DNA of 64,000 bases. It comes from Brevundimonas sp. GTDB taxonomy: Bacteria; Pseudomonadota; Alphaproteobacteria; Caulobacterales; Caulobacteraceae. The position numbers were made by a program, and so were the translations under genes. The notes under the pieces are model-generated. The model was given only the letters and a program-made list of their open reading frames with translations, had not been told where the DNA came from and did no database searches. Positions 39,155-49,509 of the stretch are shown here, piece after piece; position 1 is the stretch's first letter, and every line of letters begins with the position of its first letter. The stretch is from NCBI RefSeq assembly GCF_029946145.1, contig NZ_JAQSDY010000027.1, positions 496,001 to 560,000 of the forward strand. Reading direction: 5' to 3'.

Positions 39155-39796
39155 TCAGGCGCCGAACGCCGCCTGGATCGCCGATACCCCCGCCAGACCG
39201 CCCGCGCCCGAGCCAATGAGGCTTTGCGCGTTCTTCGCGTCGATCCCGCCGAGGGCGTAGACCGGACAGGCGGCTGACGCCGCCAGTGTCCGAAAAACCG
39301 TTAAATCGAGCGGCGCCCTGGCCGATGAGGCGCCTCCCGCCGCGAACAGTGGCGACAGGATGCGGGCGTGAAGGTGCGCGCTGTCGAGCGGGGAGCCCGC
39401 ATGGGCCGCGCCGGTGATCAGCCACTCCGGATGCGCTTCCGACAGGGGCCCGGCTTGATCCAGGGCGCGTTCGGGCAGGTGCAGGCCGTCCGCGCCGACC
39501 GCTTCGGCCAGATCGGCGTCCAGACCGATCAGAAGCCGAACGCCGGCCCTCGCCGTGACATCCCGCAGCCGCAGGGCGGCGCCCAGGGCGTCCGCCTGAC
39601 CGAAATGACGGAACACCACCGCCGCCCCGGCCGGCAGCCGCGCCGCCGTTTCCCACGGGCGGGGCGTACGGATCGGGTCGGTAAAGAACAACAGCGGCGG
39701 CAGTGCCCGTGGCGCCCGCGCCCGGCTGACTTTCGCGGCGTCGCGTGCGAGGACACGGGCCACCTCCCACAGGGTTTCGGCGTCCGAGCGGTTCAT
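39155..39796 (-). CDS. Thiamine phosphate synthase-like protein (ThiE/TenI fold)
   Basis: LPPLLFFTDPIRTPRPWETAARLPAGAAVVFRHFG...GADGLHLPERAL...VYALGGIDAKNAQSLIGSGAGGLAGVSAIQAAF. Start at 39796. Confidence 0.85.
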   Translation of the reverse strand: MNRSDAETLWEVARVLARDAAKVSRARAPRALPPLLFFTDPIRTPRPWETAARLPAGAAVVFRHFGQADALGAALRLRDVTARAGVRLLIGLDADLAEAVGADGLHLPERALDQAGPLSEAHPEWLITGAAHAGSPLDSAHLHARILSPLFAAGGASSARAPLDLTVFRTLAASAACPVYALGGIDAKNAQSLIGSGAGGLAGVSAIQAAFGA

Positions 39797-40511
39797 GGCT
39801 TCCTCATCCCCCGATCCTGCCGACGCGTCCAGCATCGCCGGCCGCCTGGCCGCGCTCCGGCGGCGGATAGGGCAGGCTTGCGAGACGGCTGCGCGCGGGT
39901 CCGACAGCGTCGTCCTGACCGCAGTGACCAAGACCCAGCCGCCCGAGGCGATCGACGCCATTCTGGCCGCCGGCCAGCGGGTGTTCGGCGAGAACCGGGT
40001 GCAGGAGGCGCAGGCGCGGTGGGCTGGGCGCCGCGCTGCCGTTGCTGATCTCGAACTGCGCCTGATCGGGCCTTTGCAGACCAACAAGGTCCCGGACGCC
40101 CTCGCCCTGTTCGACGTTATCGAGACGCTGGACCGGCCCCGCCTGGCGGAAGCCCTCGCTATCGCCGCCGGCAAGGCCGGCAAGACGCCGCGGGTGCTGG
40201 TCCAGGTCAACACCGGAGCCGAGCCGCAGAAGGCCGGCGTCCTGCCGGAAGAGGCCGACGCCCTGATCGCTCTGGCGCGGTCGCTGGGGCTGACGGTCGA
40301 GGGGTTGATGTGCATTCCGCCTGTGGATGACGCGCCCGATCACCATTTTGTCTTGCTGGGAGACATCGCCCGCCGCAACGGGCTGGACGTCCTGTCGATG
40401 GGGATGAGCGGCGACTATGAGACCGCGATCCGCCTCGGTGCGACCCATGTCCGAGTCGGTTGGGCGTTGTTCGGGGAACGAAACACCCCTCAAACGGCCT
40501 CTATCGATTGA
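39795..40511 (+). CDS. YggS family pyridoxal phosphate enzyme (PLP homeostasis protein)
   Basis: VVLTAVTKTQPPEAIDAILAAGQRVFGENRVQEAQARW...LIGPLQTNKVPDAL...LSMGMSGDYETAIRLGATHVRVGWALFGER. Confidence 0.94.
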   Translation: MASSSPDPADASSIAGRLAALRRRIGQACETAARGSDSVVLTAVTKTQPPEAIDAILAAGQRVFGENRVQEAQARWAGRRAAVADLELRLIGPLQTNKVPDALALFDVIETLDRPRLAEALAIAAGKAGKTPRVLVQVNTGAEPQKAGVLPEEADALIALARSLGLTVEGLMCIPPVDDAPDHHFVLLGDIARRNGLDVLSMGMSGDYETAIRLGATHVRVGWALFGERNTPQTASID

Positions 40512-40573
40512 AAACCGCTCCGCTTCGGGTCCTGCCCTTGGCGGAACGGGCAACGCTCGCCATTCTGGTATCC

Positions 40574-41260
40574 ATGCCCGCACCCAAGACCATCCTGATC
40601 ATCGACGACGACGACGACCTGCGCGAGGCGCTGGCCGAACAACTGGCCCTGCACGAGGCTTTCCGGCCGGTGCAGGCCTCGACCGCCGCCGAAGGGGTGC
40701 GGATGGGCCGCGAGGTGCGGGCCGACCTGATCCTGCTGGACGTCGACCTGCCCGACATGGACGGGCGCGAGGCCTGCCGTCTGCTGCGCAAGGACGGCGT
40801 CTCGACCCCCATCATCATGCTGACGGGCCAGTCGTCTGATTCCGACACCGTTCTGGGGCTGGAGTCGGGGGCCAACGACTATGTCACCAAGCCCTTCCGC
40901 TTCGCCGTCCTGCTGGCCCGCATCCGGGCCCATCTGCGTAGCCATGAACAATCCGAGGACGCCGTATTCCGCATCGGCCCCTATGAGTTCCGGCCCGCCG
41001 CCAAGGTCCTGGTCGACGACAAGGCGCGCAAGGTGCGGTTGACCGAGAAGGAAACCAGCATCCTCAAATACCTCTATCGCGCCGGGGCCAAGGCCGTGTC
41101 GCGCGAGGAGCTGCTGACCGAGGTCTGGGGCTATAACGCCGGGGTCACGACCCATACGCTGGAAACCCACATCTACCGCCTGCGCCAGAAGATCGAGCCC
41201 GAGCCGGGCCAGGCGCGCCTGCTGCTGACCGACGCGGGCGGGTACCGTCTGCAGCCCTAG
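40574..41260 (+). CDS. OmpR-family response regulator transcription factor
   Basis: KTILIIDDDDDLREALAEQL...ADLILLDVDLPDMDGREACRLL...TPIIMLTGQSSDSDTVLGLESGANDYVTKPFRFAVLLARI + winged-helix C-terminus. Start at 40574. Confidence 0.93.
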   Translation: MPAPKTILIIDDDDDLREALAEQLALHEAFRPVQASTAAEGVRMGREVRADLILLDVDLPDMDGREACRLLRKDGVSTPIIMLTGQSSDSDTVLGLESGANDYVTKPFRFAVLLARIRAHLRSHEQSEDAVFRIGPYEFRPAAKVLVDDKARKVRLTEKETSILKYLYRAGAKAVSREELLTEVWGYNAGVTTHTLETHIYRLRQKIEPEPGQARLLLTDAGGYRLQP

Positions 41261-42099
41261 CCGGGCCGCCACTCACTGAGCACCGAACCTGTCGCGCCGT
41301 CCTCGAAGGCGATGCGATCCACGGTCGCGCCCACGACGCAGGCGGGCGGCCGATCGGGTGCGATGACCCTGCAGCGGATCACCCGCCCGTCGGCCCAGCC
41401 GGTCAGGCGGCCTTCCAGAACCAGCCGGTACCCCTGGGCGGGGGTTGCCACGGGCTGCTCGCCCTCGGCCCGAACCACGTAGGTGAAGTCGCGGTCGCCC
41501 GACCGTCCCAGCCGCGAGGCACCAGCCGGGCGAACCATGACCAGACCCGCCACCCGGGCCGGGAGCGGGACAGCCGGAGCGCCGGGCGTGCGGATGGTTC
41601 GGGCAGGGCAGGCCTCGGACCGCATCCATGGCTGGTTGATCCAGACGCCCGACAAGGCCTCGAACCCGTCGGGCGGGGGGCCGGAGACGTCGCCCCCGGT
41701 CCAGTCGGCCAGGGACAGGGTCAGGCGGATCGACCGCCCGTCGGCGGAGGCGACCCAACCGGGGGCGCCGTCCGTGGTCGAGGGCGCGCCCGGGAGGCCC
41801 GGTTCCGGGCCGAAACAGCCGAACGCCATCTTCAGGGTGAAGGTGCGGCCGGCCAGGGCGTCGGGCCCGGCGGGCGCGATGCCCGCCGCGGCGTCGGAGG
41901 CGGCGGCGTCGATGGCGGAGAGAATGGCGGCCCTGTCCAGCGCCGGCGAGGGCGGCGCGGGCGCGGGCGCGGGGGTTGCGGGTTCGGGCGACGCAGGCTC
42001 GGCTGGTCCGGACCGGTCGCAGCCGGCGGCGATGCATCCCATCAGGACGAGCGCCGCCGTGGTTCGCCGCGCGCTATTCACTGTCGCCTCTGAAACCAT
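41257..42099 (-). CDS. Hypothetical lipoprotein
   Basis: 280 aa; [40 protein letters not shown] lipobox and Pro-rich linker. Confidence 0.68.
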   Translation of the reverse strand: MVSEATVNSARRTTAALVLMGCIAAGCDRSGPAEPASPEPATPAPAPAPPSPALDRAAILSAIDAAASDAAAGIAPAGPDALAGRTFTLKMAFGCFGPEPGLPGAPSTTDGAPGWVASADGRSIRLTLSLADWTGGDVSGPPPDGFEALSGVWINQPWMRSEACPARTIRTPGAPAVPLPARVAGLVMVRPAGASRLGRSGDRDFTYVVRAEGEQPVATPAQGYRLVLEGRLTGWADGRVIRCRVIAPDRPPACVVGATVDRIAFEDGATGSVLSEWRPG

Positions 42100-42188
42100 G
42101 GAACAAGCCTAGCATATCGTCCGCTTGGACAGGGGGCGCTCCTGTGCGGGGCTCCTTTCAGAAAGCCGCAGGGGGGCCGCGCCGTTCC

Positions 42189-43598
42189 ATGACCTTCGAT
42201 CAGATCGCGGCCCTGGTGGTCCTGACGGCGGTGGTCGGCGTGCTGGTCCACGGTCGGGTGCGGGCCGATGTCGTGGCCCTGTCGGGAGCCGCGGCCCTGC
42301 TGCTGCTGGGCGTGGTGCGCCCGGTGGAGGTTCAGGGCGCCTTCGCCAGTCCCGCGGTTATCGCCCTGGCCGGCCTGTTCGTCATCGCCTACGCCATAGA
42401 GCTGTCCGGCCTGCTGGGACTGATGATCCGGCAGGCGACAAAGCTGGCGGCGCGCGTCGGAGCGATCGGGGTCTGGGCCGTGATCGGCATGTGCGGCGTG
42501 CTCGGCGGTTTTCTCAACAATACGCCGGTGGTGGTGCTGGCGGCGCCGGTGATCCGCGACGTCGCCCAGTCGCTGAGGCTGTCGCCCAAACGCTTTCTGA
42601 TGCCGCTCAGCCACGTCTCGGTGCTGGGCGGGCTGATGACCCTGATCGGCACCTCGACCAATCTGCTTGTCAACGACATGGCCCGCAATGCCGGCCAGCC
42701 CGTGTTCAGCCTGTTCGAGATCACGCCCGTCGGCCTCAGCATCGCCGTCGTCGGCGGCCTGTGGCTGTATTTCGTCGGCGCGCGCCAGCTGGGGCGCAGC
42801 GTGGAGGCCGACGAAGCGGAACAGGCGCGGTTGGCCGAGATGGAAGAGGCCCGGCGCCAGGCGGCCGAAGCCGTCATGGCGAAGCGGCGACGGCTCCTGC
42901 CATTCAACCTGCCGCGCCTGGGCGAGGCGCGCACCAACGAGGACGGCTCCGGCGACGCTCACCTGGGGGACGTGGCCCTGTTCGGGGCGGCCGACCGGCC
43001 CTTCGACCTGCGCCGCGCCCTGATCGCGCTCGGGGTGTTCGTGGCGGTGGTCGCGGCCGCGGGGCTTGGCCTGGCTCCGATCGCCGCGGCGGCCTTCGCC
43101 GGGGCCGTCGCCCTGATCCTGCTCAAGGTCATCACGCCCGAGGAGGCCTATGCCGGACTGCGTCCCGAGATCCTGCTGCTGATCGCCGGCATGGTGGTGG
43201 TCGGGGTCGCCATCGAGGTCACCGGCCTGGCCGCGATCGGGGCCGAGATGCTGATCGGGGTGATCCGTCCGTACGGGCCGCTGGTCGCCCTGATCATCCT
43301 GTACGGGGTGACCCTGTTCGCTACGGAACTGCTGTCCAACGCCACGGTGGCGGTGCTGATCACCCCGATCGCGGTGGCACTGGCCGAAAGCTTCGGGGTC
43401 GATCCCCGGCCGTTCCTCGTCTGCGTGATGATGGCGGCCTCGGCGGCCTTCGCCACGCCGTTCGGCTATCAGACCAATGTACTGGTCTTCCAGATGGGCA
43501 ATTACAGCTACATGGATTTCGTGCGGGTGGGCGTGCCGCTAAACCTGATCACCTGGGCGGCGGCCATGATCGCGATCCCGATCTTCTTCCCCTTCTAG
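42189..43598 (+). CDS. SLC13 family (DASS-type) permease
   Basis: MTFDQIAALVVLTAVVGVLVHGRVRADVVALSGAAALLLLGVV...GGFLNNTPVVVLAAPVI...LIGTSTNLLVNDMA...ELLSNATVAVLITPIAVALAE. Start at 42189. Confidence 0.88.
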   Translation: MTFDQIAALVVLTAVVGVLVHGRVRADVVALSGAAALLLLGVVRPVEVQGAFASPAVIALAGLFVIAYAIELSGLLGLMIRQATKLAARVGAIGVWAVIGMCGVLGGFLNNTPVVVLAAPVIRDVAQSLRLSPKRFLMPLSHVSVLGGLMTLIGTSTNLLVNDMARNAGQPVFSLFEITPVGLSIAVVGGLWLYFVGARQLGRSVEADEAEQARLAEMEEARRQAAEAVMAKRRRLLPFNLPRLGEARTNEDGSGDAHLGDVALFGAADRPFDLRRALIALGVFVAVVAAAGLGLAPIAAAAFAGAVALILLKVITPEEAYAGLRPEILLLIAGMVVVGVAIEVTGLAAIGAEMLIGVIRPYGPLVALIILYGVTLFATELLSNATVAVLITPIAVALAESFGVDPRPFLVCVMMAASAAFATPFGYQTNVLVFQMGNYSYMDFVRVGVPLNLITWAAAMIAIPIFFPF

Positions 43599-44389
43599 AC
43601 CGCCAGATCGACCGTGACCGGGGCGTGGTCGCTGGGCTGGGTCCATTCGCGGACGGTGTCGTGGATGCGGGCCGTGCCGGGCGCTGCCGCCGGGGTCAGG
43701 CCGGGCGAGGTCCAGATGTGGTCGAGGCGCAGGCCGCGGTTCGACTTGCGGAAGTCGGCGGCGCGATAGCTCCACCAGCTGGCCAGCTTCTGCGGCTCGG
43801 GAATCTGGTCGCGTACGACGTCAGCGAAGCCGCCTGCTTCCTGGAGGCGGCGCAGGGTCTCGACCTCCAGCGGCGTGTGGCTGACGATTTTCGACATATA
43901 GCGGTGGTTCCAGACGTCATTCTCGCCCGGGGCGATGTTGAAATCCCCTGCCAGCAGCAGGGGCCGCTGCTTGTCGCGGCCCGCCATCTCGGCGGTCAGA
44001 CGCTCGTAGAAGTCCATCTTGTGATCGAATTTCGGGTTCACCGCCCGGTCCGGCGTGTCGCCGCCGGCGGGGATGTAGAAATTCTGGATCTCGACGCCGT
44101 CGACCATGGCCGAGACGCAGCGGGCGTGCCCCTCACGGCAGACGTCCAGCCTGGGAGCCTCGGCGATCGGCTTGCGGCTGGCGATGGCGACGCCGTGCCA
44201 GCCCTTCTGGCCGCCGATCTTCAGGTGGGGCATGCCCATGGCCTCGAAGGCCGCCCGGGGGAACTGGTCCTCGAGGCATTTGATCTCCTGCAGGCACAGG
44301 ACGTCGGTTCCGCTCTCCTCGACGAAGCGGGCGACCTGGTCGATGCGCAGGCGGACGGAGTTGATGTTCCAGGTGGCGATGCGAAGCAT
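43595..44389 (-). CDS. xth: Exodeoxyribonuclease III
   Basis: MLRIATWNINSVRLRIDQVARFVEESGTDVLCLQEIKCLEDQFP...LLLAGDFNIAPGENDVWNH...LRLDHIWTSPGL...DHAPVTVDL. Start at 44389. Confidence 0.95.
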   Translation of the reverse strand: MLRIATWNINSVRLRIDQVARFVEESGTDVLCLQEIKCLEDQFPRAAFEAMGMPHLKIGGQKGWHGVAIASRKPIAEAPRLDVCREGHARCVSAMVDGVEIQNFYIPAGGDTPDRAVNPKFDHKMDFYERLTAEMAGRDKQRPLLLAGDFNIAPGENDVWNHRYMSKIVSHTPLEVETLRRLQEAGGFADVVRDQIPEPQKLASWWSYRAADFRKSNRGLRLDHIWTSPGLTPAAAPGTARIHDTVREWTQPSDHAPVTVDLAV

Positions 44390-44407
44390 GGTGAAGGCTC
44401 TAGCATC

Positions 44408-44551
44408 TTTGTCGGGCCGCGGTCGCCGGACGCTTTGGGCGCTATCGCTCGCCGCGCGGCGGCTCGCTGCTTGAGCGCGGAACGCGCGCGAAGCGCCAGG
44501 CCGCGTCGGGTCGGGAGGTCCCGAAGCGTCCGGCGACCGCGGCCCGACAAA
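44408..44551. repeat. Palindromic element with perfect 28-bp terminal inverted repeats
   Basis: TTTGTCGGGCCGCGGTCGCCGGACGCTT (44408-44435) and its exact reverse complement at 44524-44551. Confidence 0.9.
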
Positions 44552-44580
44552 AAAGCGCCCGATCGGGGGGATCGGGCGCT
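44548..44580 (-). terminator. Rho-independent terminator downstream of lolA
   Basis: Minus strand AGCGCCCGATC-CCCCC-GATCGGGCGCT followed by TTTTTTG; 11-bp perfect stem. Confidence 0.9.
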
Positions 44581-44702
44581 GGAAGGTTCGTCTCTCGCCG
44601 CCGGGAAGGGGATGAAATCCGTAGCGGTCAGGCCGGCTCCCGCCGACCTGTTGCCAAAGTGCCACTCACTTGAAAAAATGTCAAGTTCGCTCCGGGCGTG
44701 AC

Positions 44703-45335
44703 TCAGCCGCGGCGCGGACGGCGCGTGGGGTCGCTGAGCTGGAACAGGCTGGCGGCGAGGCCCGGGGCCGCTTGCAGGGTGGTCAGCTGGGTGCGGGTGC
44801 GGCCGCCCTGGGCGTCGGTGATGGTCCATTCATGCAGCCGCAGCGGCGAACCGGCGAAGGACAGGATGACCGAGCCATCGTTGGGCCGGCGATTGTCCCG
44901 CGCGGTGATGGCGAAGGCGCCGGACGCCATGCGGGTGACGCGGTCGATGCGCACGCCCTGATCCAGACGCACGGTCCGGGCGAGGAAGGTCGACAGAGGC
45001 GTCGAGCCCAGCGGCACCTGGCGGAAAACGTTCAGCCGCGGGTCGTAGCGTTTGACGTTGGAGCCGTCCGACACGACCAGCAGGCCGGCCGGGCTGGTGT
45101 ATTCGAAGCGCATCTTGCCCGGGCGTTGCAGCCAGAAGCGGCCTTCCCGGCGCTGGGCGCCCGAGGTCTCGACGAAATTGCCCCGGGCCGAGGTCAGATT
45201 CTGCAGATAGGTCTGGGCCTGGGCCACCACGGCGCGATCCTCGGCCGAAAGGCCGGTCTGGGCGGCGGCGGGCAGGGCGGCGAAGGCCGCAATGGCGGCG
45301 GTTCCAAAGGCGAAGGCGCGGCGCGAGACGGTCAT
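44703..45335 (-). CDS. lolA: Outer membrane lipoprotein carrier protein LolA
   Basis: SRRAFAFGTAAIAAFAALPAAAQ; AQTYLQNLTSARGNFVETSGAQRREGRFWLQRPGKMRFEYTSPAGLLVVSDGSNVKRYDPRLN. Start at 45335. Confidence 0.92.
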   Translation of the reverse strand: MTVSRRAFAFGTAAIAAFAALPAAAQTGLSAEDRAVVAQAQTYLQNLTSARGNFVETSGAQRREGRFWLQRPGKMRFEYTSPAGLLVVSDGSNVKRYDPRLNVFRQVPLGSTPLSTFLARTVRLDQGVRIDRVTRMASGAFAITARDNRRPNDGSVILSFAGSPLRLHEWTITDAQGGRTRTQLTTLQAAPGLAASLFQLSDPTRRPRRG

Positions 45336-45477
45336 GGGGTCTTCTCCCGTTCGGGATGGTTGTTGTTCATGCCGTAATGCGGACTGCGAATGGCGCGGGC
45401 ATGACCCGACCCTGACCATATTCCGGCGGCGGAATGAAGCGTCGTTCATCGACGGCGGTTCCGAAAAGCCGGAAATG

Positions 45478-45518
45478 CGCTCAAGCAGCAAGCCGACGCG
45501 CGGCGAGCGGTAGCGCGC
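45478..45518. repeat. 41-bp dispersed motif next to ftsK stop codon
   Basis: cgctcaagcagcaagccgacgcgcggcgagcggtagcgcgcc; relatives at 4829-4868 and, inverted, about 44437-44479. Confidence 0.65.
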
Positions 45519-47897
45519 CTACGCCATCGGCGGAGGCCCCGCCAGAATGTCGCGCTTGCCGGCGTGGTTGGCCTGGCTGACGACGCCTTCCTGCTCCATC
45601 CGCTCGATCAGGGAGGCGGCGCGGTTGTAGCCGATCTGCAGGCGGCGCTGGATATAGCTGGTCGAGGCCTTGCGGTCGCGGGTGACCACGGCCACGGCGC
45701 GGTCGTACAGGTCGTCGCCCGAACCGCCGCCGCCCTCGTCGTCGAACGCCGCGTCGCCGTCGCCGTCGGGATCATCGGTGATCAGGTCCAGATAGTCGGG
45801 CTCGGCCTGGCCGCGCAGGTGTTTGCAGACCTCGTCGACCTCCTGGTCCGTCACGAACGGTCCGTGCAGGCGGGTGATGCGGCCGCCGCCGGCCATGTAG
45901 AGCATGTCGCCCTGGCCCAGCAGCTGCTCGCCGCCCTGTTCGCCGAGGATGGTGCGGCTGTCGATCTTGGAGGTGACCTGGAAGGAAATGCGGGTCGGGA
46001 AGTTCGCCTTGATGGTGCCGGTGATGACGTCGACCGAGGGGCGCTGGGTGGCCATGATCAGGTGGATGCCGGCGGCGCGGGCCATCTGGGCCAGCCGCTG
46101 GACCGCGCCCTCGACGTCCTTGCCGGCGACCAGCATCAGGTCGGCCATCTCGTCCATGACGACGACGAGGAAGGGCAGGGGTTCCGGGCGGATCTTCTCG
46201 GACTCATAGACCGGGCGGCCCTGTTCGTCGAAGCCGGTCTGGACGGTGCGTTCGAAATGCTCGCCCTTGGCCACGGCCTCGCGGGCCCGCTCGTTGTAGG
46301 AGGCGATGTTGCGCACGCCGAGCTTGGACATGCGGCGATAGCGGTCCTCCATCTCCCGCACGGTCCATTTCAGCGCGACGACGGCCTTCTTGGGATCGGT
46401 GACGACGGGGGCCAGCAGGTGCGGGATGCCGTCATAGACCGACAGCTCCAGCATCTTGGGGTCGATCATGATGAAGCGGCACTCGGCCGGCGTCATCCGG
46501 TAGAGGATCGACAGGATCATGGCGTTGACCCCGACCGACTTGCCCGAACCGGTGGTGCCGGCGATCAGCAGGTGCGGCATGCGCGCCAGATCGGCGACAT
46601 AGGGCTCGCCGCCGATGGTCTCACCCAGGGCCAGCGGCAGCAGGTGGGCGGGCTTGTCGTATTCGGTCGAGGCCAGCAGGTCGCGCAGATAGACGGTTTC
46701 ACGCTTCGCATTCGGCAGCTCGATGCCGATGGCGTTGCGCCCCGGCACGACCGAGATACGGCAGGCGCGGGCGGACATGGAGCGGGCGATGTCGTCCGAC
46801 AGGGCCACGACCCGGCCGTGCTTGACCCCGGGGGCGGGCACCAGCTCGTACAGGGTGACGACCGGGCCGGGGCGGATCTGGTCGATCACGCCGCGCACGC
46901 CGAATTCCTGCAGCACGCCTTCCAGCATCTTGGCGTTCTGCTTCAGCGCCTCTTCATCGACCGAGGCGACGCGTTTGGCCGGCTTGGTCAGCATGCCCAG
47001 CGGCGGCAGTTCGAAACCGCCCCCCGGACCGTTCTGGGGCCGGGCGAAGTCGAAGGCCACCTGGCTGTCGTCGAGTTCGCGCCTGGACGCCCTCGGCGCC
47101 TTGGCGGCGGCGACCTTGGGCTCGGGCGCGCTGCGGGCGGGAACGGGGGCGTCCCACGGCGGGTCGTCCGGGGCGTCGAGGCCGATCGTGGGATAGTCGT
47201 CCGGTTCGGGCGCCGGGCGCGGACGGGGCGGCGCCTTGACCGCATCGCGGCGCGCCCTGGCAGGCGACGGCGCGGGCGCGCGGCGACGGCCGGCCCAGTG
47301 GAAGGCGTCGCCCACGTCCGCCAGTCTCAGGCCGATGGCGTAGCCGATGGCCCACAGGGCCATGGGGAAGAAGAGAACGCCGGCGAAGATCGGGGCGCCC
47401 GGTAGACGCAGGGCCGTGCAGGTCATCCGCACCAGGCCGACGATCGCGTCGCCCCACAGGCCGCCGAGGCCGGCGGCCAGCGGCCAGGCGGCGGGCGGGG
47501 CGAGGGCCGACAGGGCGGCGGACAGGGCCAGAACGCCGCCGGCGGCGGACAGGGCCTTCAATCCCGTGGGCTTGAGCCTTTGCTGGATCACGTCGCCGAT
47601 GGCCGCGGCGAGTCCGAAGGCGATCAGCAGCAGGGCGGCGGGGAAGGCGGCCATGCCCAGGGACTGCATGAACAGGTCGGCGAACAGGGCGCCGTTCAGG
47701 CCCAGCCAGTTGGTCGGAGCGACGCCCGAGGCGGCGTTGAGGCTGGGATCGACCGGATTCCACGACACCAGGGCGGCCAGCAGCAGGGCCGCCAGCAGGG
47801 CCTGGAGCACGCCGCGGAATTTGATCGCGATGGGCGCGCCCCAGACGATGCGGGCGCTCTCGAAGGCGCGATGGCCGATGGCGAGGGCGGCGGACAT
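45519..47897 (-). CDS. ftsK: DNA translocase FtsK/SpoIIIE
   Basis: N-terminal TM helices; [57 protein letters not shown]-terminal gamma domain [22 protein letters not shown]. Confidence 0.97.
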   Translation of the reverse strand: MSAALAIGHRAFESARIVWGAPIAIKFRGVLQALLAALLLAALVSWNPVDPSLNAASGVAPTNWLGLNGALFADLFMQSLGMAAFPAALLLIAFGLAAAIGDVIQQRLKPTGLKALSAAGGVLALSAALSALAPPAAWPLAAGLGGLWGDAIVGLVRMTCTALRLPGAPIFAGVLFFPMALWAIGYAIGLRLADVGDAFHWAGRRRAPAPSPARARRDAVKAPPRPRPAPEPDDYPTIGLDAPDDPPWDAPVPARSAPEPKVAAAKAPRASRRELDDSQVAFDFARPQNGPGGGFELPPLGMLTKPAKRVASVDEEALKQNAKMLEGVLQEFGVRGVIDQIRPGPVVTLYELVPAPGVKHGRVVALSDDIARSMSARACRISVVPGRNAIGIELPNAKRETVYLRDLLASTEYDKPAHLLPLALGETIGGEPYVADLARMPHLLIAGTTGSGKSVGVNAMILSILYRMTPAECRFIMIDPKMLELSVYDGIPHLLAPVVTDPKKAVVALKWTVREMEDRYRRMSKLGVRNIASYNERAREAVAKGEHFERTVQTGFDEQGRPVYESEKIRPEPLPFLVVVMDEMADLMLVAGKDVEGAVQRLAQMARAAGIHLIMATQRPSVDVITGTIKANFPTRISFQVTSKIDSRTILGEQGGEQLLGQGDMLYMAGGGRITRLHGPFVTDQEVDEVCKHLRGQAEPDYLDLITDDPDGDGDAAFDDEGGGGSGDDLYDRAVAVVTRDRKASTSYIQRRLQIGYNRAASLIERMEQEGVVSQANHAGKRDILAGPPPMA

Positions 47898-48058
47898 GCG
47901 AGGGCGGACTCCGGACGAGGACTGGCGCCTGTTGTCACCCGGGCAGGGTTAAGACGCTGTTTACCAGCGCACTGTCCCTCCCCCGCACGCGGGAGAAGGA
48001 AAAAGGCCGCGACTCCGCGGCACTGGACGCGCCCCCGATCCAGCGCGACAACCGGCCC

Positions 48059-49312
48059 ATGAGCACGCCAGACCGTTATGACGTCATCATCGCCGGCGCC
48101 GGCCTGGCCGGGGCGACCTTCGCCCTGGCCGCCGCCCAGGGCGGGCTGAAGGTCGTGCTGTTCGATCCGCAGCCGTTCTCGCTGCAACTGGCGCCGACGT
48201 TCGACGGACGGTCGACGGCCATCGCCTTCTCGACCTTCCGCATGCTGGACGCGCTGGGCGTCGGTGCGGCCTTGCGGCCGCATGCCTGCCGGATGGACCG
48301 GATTCTGGTCACCGACGGCCATCGGCCGGGGGCGGCGTCGCGACCCGCGGGTTCCGCCTTCCTGCGCTTCGACGCCGACGAGATCGGCGACCGGACCGAG
48401 GGCGAGCCCCTGGGTTACATGGTCGAGAACCGGCGCATCCGGATGGCGCTGGCCGAGGCCGTCACGGCCGCCGGGATCGAGGTTCGGGCGCCCGCCGCGG
48501 CCGCGAAGATCGAGGCCGGCCCGGCCGGCGCCGTCGTCACCCTGGCGGACGGCGCGCGTCTGGGGGCACCCCTGGTCGTGGGAGCCGAGGGTCGTTTCTC
48601 GCCTGTGAGACAAAGCGCCGGAATCGAGACCGTCGGCTGGGGCTATGGCCAGAGCGGGGTCGTGGCCACCGTGTCCCTTGGCCGGGACCACGGCAATGTC
48701 GCCCATGAATATTTCCTGCCCTCGGGCCCGTTCGCCATCCTGCCGCTGACGGAACAGCGGGCCAGTCTGGTGTGGACCGAGACGACGCGCCGGGCGGACG
48801 CGCTGAAGGCCGCGTCGGACGCCGCCTTCCAGTCGCATCTGATGCGGCGGTTCGGCGACTTCCTCGAGGATGTGACGGTGGTCGGGCCGCGCTTCGTCTA
48901 TCCGCTGTCGCTGCAGCTGGCCGAGGCCCTGACCGGCCCCCGCACGGCCCTGATCGGCGACGCCGCGCACGGGGTGCATCCCGTGGCGGGTCAGGGGCTG
49001 AACATGGGCCTGAAGGACGCCGCCGCCCTCGCCGAGGTGCTGGTCGAGGCCATGCGGCTGGGCGAGGACATCGGCTCGGAGACGGTGCTGGACCGCTACG
49101 CCCGCTGGCGGCGCTTCGACAATGCGGCGCTGGCGGCGGGCTTCGACGCCTTCGTGCGGCTGTTCTCGAACGACATCGCACCGGTTCGGCTGGCCCGGGG
49201 TCTGGGCATCGCCGCCGTCAACCGCATCGCGCCCCTGCGCCGCGCCTTCATGCACGAGGCCGGCGGCGCGACGGGGGATTTGCCGCGGTTGCTCCGGGGC
49301 GAGGCGGTCTAG
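48059..49312 (+). CDS. UbiH/UbiF/VisC/COQ6 family FAD-dependent hydroxylase
   Basis: [30 protein letters not shown]...[31 protein letters not shown]. Confidence 0.93.
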   Translation: MSTPDRYDVIIAGAGLAGATFALAAAQGGLKVVLFDPQPFSLQLAPTFDGRSTAIAFSTFRMLDALGVGAALRPHACRMDRILVTDGHRPGAASRPAGSAFLRFDADEIGDRTEGEPLGYMVENRRIRMALAEAVTAAGIEVRAPAAAAKIEAGPAGAVVTLADGARLGAPLVVGAEGRFSPVRQSAGIETVGWGYGQSGVVATVSLGRDHGNVAHEYFLPSGPFAILPLTEQRASLVWTETTRRADALKAASDAAFQSHLMRRFGDFLEDVTVVGPRFVYPLSLQLAEALTGPRTALIGDAAHGVHPVAGQGLNMGLKDAAALAEVLVEAMRLGEDIGSETVLDRYARWRRFDNAALAAGFDAFVRLFSNDIAPVRLARGLGIAAVNRIAPLRRAFMHEAGGATGDLPRLLRGEAV

Positions 49313-49503
49313 TCCAGCTTCCGCGCCTCTTCCGGCAGCATGATCGGCACGCCGTCGCGGATCGGATAGGCCAGTTTGGCGCCCTTCGACACCAGCTCCT
49401 GACGCTCGCGATCATAGGTCAGCTTGCCGCGCGTGACCGGGCAGACCAGCACCTCCAGCAGGCGGGGGTCGACCGAGGCGGGGGTGTGGAAGGTGTCGGA
49501 CAT
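49309..49503 (-). CDS. Trm112 family protein
   Basis: [54 protein letters not shown]. Confidence 0.93.
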   Translation of the reverse strand: MSDTFHTPASVDPRLLEVLVCPVTRGKLTYDRERQELVSKGAKLAYPIRDGVPIMLPEEARKLD

Positions 49504-49509
49504 GGCTGC

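Noticed and set aside
45564-47405. 613-aa plus-strand ORF opposite ftsK (and similar long antisense ORFs at 13651-15339, 25991-27514, 47696-49255, 51179-53131, 42125-44701)
   Set aside because: All overlap confidently identified genes on the other strand or in another frame and show biased composition rather than family motifs.
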